A stretch of DNA of 64,000 nt from Clostridiaceae bacterium (GTDB lineage Bacteria > Bacillota > Clostridia > Christensenellales > CAG-917), in the NCBI GenBank assembly GCA_031289315.1, contig JAITPR010000008.1, forward strand, positions 1 to 64,000, given 5' to 3'. The position numbers and the translations under genes are program-made. Every line of letters starts with the position of its first letter. Position 1 is the first letter of the stretch. The notes under the pieces were generated by a model, which made no database searches, was not told the origin of the DNA, and was given only the letters and a program-made list of their open reading frames with translations. Below, piece after piece: positions 33,379 through 41,100 of the stretch.

Positions 33379-33789
33379 CTATTCCATATCCTTTAGAAAA
33401 TCAAAAAGTGCGCTCAGTCTTTCGCGGTTACCCGAAAGATACAAGTAGCCCACTACGGCTTCAAAGCCCGTTGCGCGTTTATATTCCGTTTCTTTTGCAT
33501 TTTTAGCGTAATGTGTCAGTTTAGCATTGCGCGCGCGCCGATAAACGTCCGTTTCCTCTTCGTTCAGGAATGCGGACAAGCGTTCCGCAATAAGCGATTG
33601 ATTCACAGCACTCACCTCTTTAGAGGCGGTCGAATGCAACGCCCCCGCCTTTGCGTTCGACGATGAGGCAAGGCGACAACGCACGCAAAGAGAATGCACG
33701 GCATCCCCCACATACGCTAACACAAGCGGGCTTAAAAAGCGCGCCTTTCCCTCTATCATAGGTTCGGAAAAAATGGGTTCGTAGTTCAC
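33379..33789 (-). CDS. mrnC: Mini-ribonuclease III
   Basis: A 136-aa RNase III-like protein without a dsRNA-binding domain. LAYVGDAVHSLCVR carries the catalytic Asp region and EVVGYLYL-like FEAVVGYLYLSGN the second acidic residue. It matures the 5' and 3' ends of 23S rRNA in Bacillota. The start is a GTG at 33789 with only a weak purine-rich upstream region. First gene of the rlmB unit. Confidence 0.92.
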   Translation of the reverse strand: MNYEPIFSEPMIEGKARFLSPLVLAYVGDAVHSLCVRCRLASSSNAKAGALHSTASKEVSAVNQSLIAERLSAFLNEEETDVYRRARNAKLTHYAKNAKETEYKRATGFEAVVGYLYLSGNRERLSALFDFLKDME

Positions 33790-33868
33790 CTTTTTATTGT
33801 AACAGAAGCCGGCGCGATAAGCAAGTATTAAAATGAAAACAATTTATACTAAACGCAAAAATCGTTTT

Positions 33869-33920
33869 AAGGGTGTGGACAATTTGCGATTGCAAAATAT
33901 TTTTAGGCTATTTGGGGGAT
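33869..33920. repeat. Family A, copy A5: left half only
   Basis: AAGGGTGTGGACAATTTGCG followed by AAAATATTTTTAGGC matches the left end of the full copies. The homology then stops at TATTTGGGGG. Nothing gene-like is seen in the rest of 33790-34045. Confidence 0.7.
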
Positions 33921-34045
33921 CGCACCCCTTTTTAATTTACTTGCGACAATGCCGCGTTGCCTCTTACGGACGGTTATTTTTCGCTTTCGGCAAGGGCTAA
34001 AATAAAAAAACCAAAAAAAACCGCTCGCTTTAGCGCGTACGGGTA

Positions 34046-34075
34046 TTGACATAAGACACTCATATGTTGTATCAT
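34046..34075 (+). promoter_or_regulatory. Promoter of the transglutaminase lipoprotein gene
   Basis: TTGACA (34046-34051) and TATCAT (34070-34075) are 18 bp apart. The expected transcription start falls at or next to the ATG at 34082, so the message could be leaderless; no Shine-Dalgarno is visible. Confidence 0.6.
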
Positions 34076-34081
34076 ATACAT

Positions 34082-37000
34082 ATGAAAAAGCCGAATTTTA
34101 TAAGAAACCATTTTAGAATATTTTTAGCCGTCGCGGCGTTTGCCATCTTATCGGTAGCGCTCACCGCATGCGGTCTTTTCGATATGCCCTTACAAAGCAT
34201 ATCCTTTGACGAAAGTTACATAGAACTTTTCGTTGGGCAGGAGTCGACCGTAAACTATCGGCTCAACCCGCTCACCGCTTCGGATAAAGTAACGCTTACC
34301 TCCGATGACCCGACGATAGCCACGGTGGACAAGAACGGCAATACCAAGGGCGTCAAAGCGGGTTCCACCAAATTCCGCGTAAAATCGGAAAACGGAAAGG
34401 TATCTGAGGAAATAGAGGTATCCGTTACATACGACAAGCTGAAACACGCCTCGCTAACGGCGGATACCAACAAAGTACAGTATTACGATAAAATTTCCTC
34501 CGCAACGCCGGCGGGAGTGCAACTGACGGTTGCCGTCAATCAGCCGAACGACTACACCAACAACACCTATTTCTCATATGAATGGTTCCTATATAGAGGT
34601 GACAACTACGAGATAACCAAAGAAGAAATCGCGGCTATGGTCACCGCAAACGAAACCGACAAGTATATTCCGTGGACGGCTTTCGAGTCTTATTCGGAAA
34701 TCTTCCGCCCCCAAAAGATATTAGGCGAAGCCATAAGCATGTTTGTGCGCGTTACGGAGAACGGCGGCGAAACGCCTAAAGCCGTATATACCAACCTCGT
34801 TACATTCGGCGTTTACAACGAGATGAGCGGCGTCACCATAGAAGTGCCGCAAGACAGCGGTTTGGAATACGACCCGTCGTCGGGATACACCGCACAGGTC
34901 GGCAGACCCGTTATCCTAACCTTAAAATGGAACGCCAACTGCAACGCCGCGCCCGATATAAAATGGCTCTTCGGCGAAAAGTTTTCGGTTGCCGGCAGTT
35001 TTACCAGCGCGGCGGTCATAGAAGGACAGATAAGCCGTCAGCTTTGGTTTATTCCCACCTCGTTAAACGCGCAGTACGAGATTTCCGCGCGCGCCGACGA
35101 CGCTAACAGCCTTAACACGGTTCAGTTCGCAACAAGAAAGGCGGACGTGGCGGACGTTATTCTTACCCCCGCTACCGCGGACGGCACCGTCTTAGACAAG
35201 ACACGGCTTAATCAGCAAACATCCTCCGTCTTCCCCGTAACGTTTACGGTAGACTGGAACAAGGAATACGCCGGCGCGGATAAAGCCGTGCGTTGGTATG
35301 TAAACGGCGCCGAGCAAATAGGCAGAACCGGCTTGACGTTCACTGTAACCCCCACTGTTGGCGTAACCGCAAGCTATGAGGTATACGCAAAGGTGTTCTT
35401 CAACGACGCTCCCGACGGAACCACCGGCTTTACCCTGTCCGAAAAGCTTGTCTTGCGCGTCAACGAACACTTCGACGCCATAAACAGCGCTCGCATCTCC
35501 GCCGAAAACGACGACTATCTACAACAAAATCTGTCCTCGTTCACAAGCTTTAAAATTAATCTGAACTCCGCTCCCGCCACCACGGTTAATCCCAACGCTA
35601 CGGCCGTTTGGTACAACAACGGTAAGGTCATATCCGGCGCGACATGCAAGGCGTTCGGATACATAGTATTTACTCCGACGGCGGGCGAAAACAACGTCTA
35701 CGCCGTCATAGACAACGTAAGAACCAACACCCTGACGATATTCGTCGTAACCGCGCAAGAAGTCATCGACCGCGAAGCTTATATGCGCGGCTCCTACCTC
35801 TGGAACGGCGAGCTTAAAAACGATTGGATTTCCTATCCCGAAGAGGTTTCCACCGTCGTGCAGTATATGCTAGTAAACAAAATTGCCTCCAAGAGCGTCT
35901 TCTTCCCCTTCTCTCCGAACTTCCCGGACGGTACTACTATGGAATCCGCACTTGACATAGCCGTGCATACCTTCGACGTGGGTATGGGGGCAATCGGTTG
36001 CGGCGTAACAAAACAAGGAAATATCTTTACCTTTAATCTGACGCCCCTGTGTATTGCCGTTCCCGCCGGTCCCTCCGAACCTATCGTTCCTAAAACCGAC
36101 GCGAATGTGCCGCAAGCTCCCTCCGACGTCAATATAGACGGCGTTCCCTACGACGACGCCGAAAATGCACGCACGCTGTTTATAGACTCCGCGCCGCTGT
36201 CACCTGCCGTCGTTACTAACTCAAACATGCTCTTCCTTACCGTGCAGTCCGGTTATAGACCCAAGTTCGACAGCGACGCGAACGGTCAAAAGCTTGCGGC
36301 TCTCTACGCGGATGCCCGTACAATAGCTCTCACGATAATGCGCGACGATATGTCCGACTTTGAAAAGGTACTCGCCATCCACGATTGGATTGTCTACTTC
36401 GTCGAATACGATACCCCAACGGCAAATACCAACGCCTCAACCGATATCTATGTGACTAACAATTCCTTCTACCTAGAGGGCGTGTTCAACACCGTAAACC
36501 GCCTTGCCGTCTGCGACGGTAAGTCTAAAGCCTTCGTCCTCCTCTGCGCAATGGAAAACATTACCGCCTTGCGTATAGCCGGTACCGCTAACGGCGGCGG
36601 TCACGCTTGGAATAAGGTCTTAATCGACCCCGATACCAACGACGATACCGCTATCAAACAATGGTACGTCGTCGATACCACTTGGGGCGACCGCAACGGT
36701 CTAACAAGCAACGGCAGCGAATATGAGTTCCTTACCCATACCTATTTCCTCGTGTCCGATGAGGATATAGCCGCCACACACACCGAAATGAGCTATATCA
36801 AAAACTCTACGGAATATGTAAACTACCCCGTTGCCTCTAACGATGCCTCCTCACTCTACTACAAGAACAAAACCTTTACCTACAACAACACTACGTATTC
36901 ACACTACATCACAACCGACGCCGAACTGGATGCCCTGATTTTATCCCTGAAAGCACAATCCACCGCTAACGGCGGACAGGCTTCCTTCTGCGAAATTCAA

Positions 37001-37141
37001 GTCAACCGCAATTCTTCCACGATTGTAATAAATCAATGGCTGCGTACCGCCGCTACTCGTAACGGCGTGGATGTAGACTACCTAAGCAATGTCGGCGAAG
37101 CAGACGACCTCCCCGTGTATATCATCCGCATTAAACTGTAA
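34082..37141 (+). CDS. Transglutaminase-like lipoprotein with Ig-like domains
   Basis: A 1019-aa exported protein. The signal (MKKPNFIRNHF...FAILSVALTAC) ends in a lipobox. A BIG2-type domain follows (LPLQSISFDESYIELFVGQE...GVKAGSTKFRV), then several beta-sandwich segments. The C-terminal third is transglutaminase/protease-like, with Cys in AVCDGKSKAFVLLCAM, His in GGGHAWNKVLID and Asp in YVVDTTWGD. Such proteins cross-link or cleave cell-surface proteins or peptidoglycan. The MKK start at 34082 is preferred over the ATG at 34064, since the promoter overlaps the latter. A family B multi-hairpin element starts 13 nt after the stop. Confidence 0.82.
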   Translation: MKKPNFIRNHFRIFLAVAAFAILSVALTACGLFDMPLQSISFDESYIELFVGQESTVNYRLNPLTASDKVTLTSDDPTIATVDKNGNTKGVKAGSTKFRVKSENGKVSEEIEVSVTYDKLKHASLTADTNKVQYYDKISSATPAGVQLTVAVNQPNDYTNNTYFSYEWFLYRGDNYEITKEEIAAMVTANETDKYIPWTAFESYSEIFRPQKILGEAISMFVRVTENGGETPKAVYTNLVTFGVYNEMSGVTIEVPQDSGLEYDPSSGYTAQVGRPVILTLKWNANCNAAPDIKWLFGEKFSVAGSFTSAAVIEGQISRQLWFIPTSLNAQYEISARADDANSLNTVQFATRKADVADVILTPATADGTVLDKTRLNQQTSSVFPVTFTVDWNKEYAGADKAVRWYVNGAEQIGRTGLTFTVTPTVGVTASYEVYAKVFFNDAPDGTTGFTLSEKLVLRVNEHFDAINSARISAENDDYLQQNLSSFTSFKINLNSAPATTVNPNATAVWYNNGKVISGATCKAFGYIVFTPTAGENNVYAVIDNVRTNTLTIFVVTAQEVIDREAYMRGSYLWNGELKNDWISYPEEVSTVVQYMLVNKIASKSVFFPFSPNFPDGTTMESALDIAVHTFDVGMGAIGCGVTKQGNIFTFNLTPLCIAVPAGPSEPIVPKTDANVPQAPSDVNIDGVPYDDAENARTLFIDSAPLSPAVVTNSNMLFLTVQSGYRPKFDSDANGQKLAALYADARTIALTIMRDDMSDFEKVLAIHDWIVYFVEYDTPTANTNASTDIYVTNNSFYLEGVFNTVNRLAVCDGKSKAFVLLCAMENITALRIAGTANGGGHAWNKVLIDPDTNDDTAIKQWYVVDTTWGDRNGLTSNGSEYEFLTHTYFLVSDEDIAATHTEMSYIKNSTEYVNYPVASNDASSLYYKNKTFTYNNTTYSHYITTDAELDALILSLKAQSTANGGQASFCEIQVNRNSSTIVINQWLRTAATRNGVDVDYLSNVGEADDLPVYIIRIKL

Positions 37142-37153
37142 TGTTTTTATTAT

Positions 37154-37310
37154 CGTTCCTTTTGGGCGCCCAAAAGAAACCGAAAAACCGCAAGCTTGAA
37201 GCTTGACACCGATTACTTGAAAAACGCGGTTGCCGTAAGATTATATCCTTAGCGGCAACCGCGTTTTTAAATTTCTTAGTGTTTAATCCCCAATCCTTAC
37301 GTATTTATTA
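37154..37310 (+). repeat. Family B, copy B6, directly behind the transglutaminase gene
   Basis: Order after the stop: GTTCCTTTTGGGC/GCCCAAAAGAAAC (37155-37180), CAAGCTTGAAGCTTG (37191-37205), then the hairpin AAAAACGCGGTTGCCG / CGGCAACCGCGTTTTT (37220-37268) with a T run. The conserved outer edge, AAATTTCTTAGTG.TTAATCCCCAA.CCTTACGTATTTATT in imperfect form, continues to about 37310. Confidence 0.85.
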
Positions 37311-37400
37311 GTTACTTCTCCACGTTACCCACATGACCGGCGACCGCGTTTTTAAATTTTACCTCCGCCACCGTATTTATTAGTTACTTCTTTACATTAC
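37311..37400. repeat. Tandem echo of the family B outer edge
   Basis: CGTATTTATTAGTTACTTCT occurs at about 37300 and again at 37371, with a stray GACCGCGTTTTTAAATTTTA in between. It looks like a duplicated, shortened end of B6. No gene is present in 37142-37504. Confidence 0.55.
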
Positions 37401-37504
37401 CATATTTGCCTATTCCTTTCAATTAGCCGCATATTTGAGCCTATTCGGTTTATCCTATTATTCGGGGGAACTGTTTTCAATACATATTTTCGGAGCGTGA
37501 TATT

Positions 37505-37921
37505 ATGCGGATAATAAAACAAGTTAAAAAAAATACGGGGACGGCAATTGAAACCATAAACGGTATTCGCCCCTACGCCAAAGACGAGGAACTTATACAT
37601 TCGATTATCGCACAGAGAGAACGCTTGCAAGATATAAGCAACCGCGCGGAACAAGGGCTGTCCGAAAGCGAAAGAAGCGACGCGGAACTTGGTACACTGC
37701 AAAAAACCGCGCTTAAGGGCAGTATCTTTTTGTCGTCGCTTGCCGGACGCAGTAATAAAAAAATTGCCGCCCTGCTGATAGACAGCGCAAACGACAGCAT
37801 AAATAATATAACGGAAGAAATAAACAAGCTTAACGATTTGGGCGCACCCGTCCCACCCATCGCGAATGAGCTTGTCGGCATATATAACCGCAATATCGGC
37901 GAACTTAGGAATTTTTTATAA
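37505..37921 (+). CDS. Small helical protein of unknown function
   Basis: A 138-aa soluble protein, not recognised. GGAG precedes the ATG. The sequence is almost entirely amphipathic helix (for example AKDEELIHSIIAQRERLQDI, SANDSINNITEEINKLNDL), suggesting a three- or four-helix bundle. There is no signal peptide, membrane segment or cysteine. It lies between two family B elements in opposite polarity that belong to the 3' ends of its two neighbours, so it is transcriptionally isolated. Confidence 0.6.
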   Translation: MRIIKQVKKNTGTAIETINGIRPYAKDEELIHSIIAQRERLQDISNRAEQGLSESERSDAELGTLQKTALKGSIFLSSLAGRSNKKIAALLIDSANDSINNITEEINKLNDLGAPVPPIANELVGIYNRNIGELRNFL

Positions 37922-37984
37922 TTCCCGTTTGGCAATGTAAACTTTTTTATGTCTTCACCCACAATGTAAATAAGACACCGACAA

Positions 37985-38142
37985 AGTAAATAAATACGTA
38001 AGGGTTGGGGATTAATACTAATAAATTTAAAAACGCGGTTGCCGCTAAGGATATTATCCTGCGTCAACCGCGTTTTTCAAGTGATCCGTGTCAAGCTTCA
38101 AGCTTGCGGTTTTTCGGTTCCTTTTGGGCGCCCAAAAGGAAC
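37985..38142 (-). repeat. Family B, copy B7, directly behind the DUF4011 gene
   Basis: Read leftward from the stop at 38150, 8 nt away: GTTCCTTTTGGGC/GCCCAAAAGGAAC (38142-38117), CAAGCTTGAAGCTTG (about 38107-38093), large hairpin CGCGGTTG / CAACCGCG with a T run (38077-38028), then the same outer edge as B6 (TTAGTATTAATCCCCAACCC...TACGTATTTATTT). Confidence 0.85.
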
Positions 38143-38149
38143 TTTAACC

Positions 38150-41100
38150 TTAGAATGTAATTTTATTATCGAGAGCGACGAGGAACATACCTTTTTTGAC
38201 ACCTTCGTCTATACAATAGTTGATATACTCGGCGCTATCGCCGGTGGGTTTAGTGAAGCCCATAATTTTAGCCGTTTCGGCGACGAGGTCGGCGCGCGGC
38301 ACGGAAACGTAGCGTTCCACTATGCAGCGGGCGGCGGCGATGAACTCGGAGGGATGTATTTCACCGATTGCGCGTTTGCCGGTGCCGTCGTTTTTGGGAC
38401 GGTAGTAGTCGTAGGTAACGACTTCAGGCGCGGTATAGAACACGGTATCCTCGAACACGGTTTTGATAGAGGAGAAGTCCTCCAAAAGCTCGTTGATTTT
38501 AGCGACGGCTTTTGTGTTTGTGCGATTTATGCCGTATATGGTAAACAGCTTACGTTGGAGAACGCTCTCGGCGATGGGCTGTTCAAGGGCGATTATCGAC
38601 TCCGCCTTTTGTTTCATTGCGGCTTCGTTTTTGACGTTTAATACGAAGTCAATACCGCCTTTGACGATTGCCTTAATGGGGACGGCTTTATATTCGCGTT
38701 TAAACTTAGAAGCGGCATTTTCGGGAAGCGATTTAAACTTACCGGACTGCACTGCCGCAAGACGCTCAATGTAGGCTTTGACGCGTTTAATTTCGCGCTT
38801 GGGATTTTGGAGGAAGTTAACCGTCCACATACGGTAGAGGTTCCAGCCCAACAGCTTAAGTGTTTTAACCTCTAGCACGTACTTATCGCGCACGGACTTA
38901 ACCTCACCGGCTTGCAGGCTATCACAGAGAATACCTAACAGGTACTTGTTTTCGTCAATCGGGTCTATGACGCCGACGTCGATTTTGAACCCGCTATCAC
39001 CGACATTGCATTCACAGCGTATGCCCTCTTTTTTGAGTTCTTCGGCTATATACATACCGACGGTATTTTTATCCTCTCGCACCTCGCTTGCGTCTAATGC
39101 AAGCATTGTCTTGCCCTTATCCGCGAATTCTAAGAACGCCTTAAGCCCTAACACGCCTTTGGAGGTGGTTTTGGCAAGGTCTATCATATCGGAGGTGATG
39201 GACGAGAACATGTGCATTTCGCTCTTAGCTCTCGTAACGGCGACGTTCAGTCTTCTGAAACCGCCTTGTTTGTTTAGGGGACCGAAGTTGAGTGACAGGC
39301 GGCAATATTTGTCCGGACCGTAACCTACGGAGAAATAAATTATGTCGCGCTCATCGCCTTGCACGTTTTCAAGGTTCTTGACGAACAGGGGTTCGTCGCC
39401 GGACATCGCGCGCCCTTCAAGCTTGTGCTTAGAGATTGCGGCGGTAAGCCTATCCTCGATGAGCGACCTTTGCGCGCTAGAGAATGTCACAATACCTATA
39501 CTTGATTTATCAAGCGGGTCGGACAGCTTGGATATAACGGCGTTTATCAACGCTTCGGCTTCTTCGGAGTTGGTCTTTGCTCCGCCGCGGTCGTACACGC
39601 CTTCTACGTAATGGAACATAACCTTTGAGGAAAGCTCGTTCGGTGACGGGAAGGTGAGAAGCTTGTTCTCGTAGTACATGGCGTTGGAGAAAGATATTAA
39701 GCTCTCGTGTTTGCTTCTGTAGTGCCATAAGAGGTGGTGTTCGGGAAGCCCTACGGCGATTGCCTCGTCCAGTACGCTTTCCAAATCCTCGTCTTCTAGG
39801 TTGTCCTCGTCCACGTAATCCGAAACGAAGAACGACGTCGGCGGCAGCTGATTGGCATCGCCGACTATGACGACGGTTTTGCCGCGCGCCATAGCTCCTA
39901 CCGCTTCCGCGGTGGGAACCTGCGACGCTTCGTCGAATACTACGATGTCAAACTTATCGTCGTTAATTTCAAGGTATTGCGCCACTGAAATGGGGCTCAT
40001 CAGCATACACGGCGCGGCAATTTTGACGATTTCCGGTATGTCCTTGAACAACTGACGCAGGGTAAGCCCTTTCATTTTGGACTTGACGGCGCGGGCAAGC
40101 ATAAGCCGCTCTAGTGCGAAATCGTCGGTGTCCTTGCTTAATCCGCCGATAAGCCGCGCGCGGATTTCTCTTCTGGTGATGTCTTGGAACTCGTCGTTGA
40201 AACGGCGGAAGCGGTCTATCGACTCCTCCGTAACTGCGGCGGAGAACTCGTTGAGCCGGTCGTCAAGCGCGATTTCCGTTTCCACGAAGTTCTTATATAC
40301 CTTTTTGCGGAAGCTACGCACTAAATCGTCGCTTCTCAAACGTCCTTCCGTGAGTGCCTTGACTGCAAAGCTTAAGCCTTCGTCGTGGCAACGTTTAGCA
40401 AGGTGGTTGAAGCGCACCCAACTGGGCATGAGATACAAGCTTTCTTTGATGGCGCTCAACTTCTTTATCATGAACTCAAAGTAATCTTCCTCTAAGTTTT
40501 CCAGTCCGCCGGTATAGCAGAACTGTTTGATAAACGAGTGCTCCGTAGAAAGCAACATCTTGTAGGAATTCATGAACAGCAGTAAGGAGTCGTACGCCTC
40601 GCTGACGGTAACCTCTTCAATAACCGCTTCAAACGCCTTGCGGTCAAAATCGGTGTAGATGGTTTCGGCAAGCTCGGCTAAATGCTCAAGCGCCTCCTCC
40701 GACTTTAGTATCCGCTCTAGCGGAATATCCTTTATTTGCGGAACGGCTTTTATCAGCTCTTGCGCTTTTTCGTCGACCGTCTGCTTGCAGCTGCGGCGCA
40801 GTAGCAACAGCCGTAAGTAATAATCCTTTTTCTCCTTGAGAAGCGTATGAACTTGGAACTGCTCCAGCTTTTTAAGCGTGGCGGCGCAACAATTGCGGCG
40901 TTTGCCGGTCTCGTCTTCAAGTTCTATTTGCAGTAACTCATAGTTTATCTTTTCGGGTACGCCGTTAAAATCTTGGTCATAGCGTTCCACTACCTGTGTG
41001 TAGCGCTCAACGGCGTTTTTATAGTCGTTCAAAAGCTTTTCCTGCGCGGGGGTGCCGGTGACGGACATAAGCTCTTTGATTTCCGGACCGGACTTTATCA

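Noticed and set aside
37154-38142. The ORF at 37505 flanked by about 150-bp inverted repeats looked like a small transposon-like cassette.
   Set aside because: Both repeats are better explained as family B 3' elements of the two flanking genes, which point toward each other; the ORF does not look like a transposase or cargo and no target duplication is visible.
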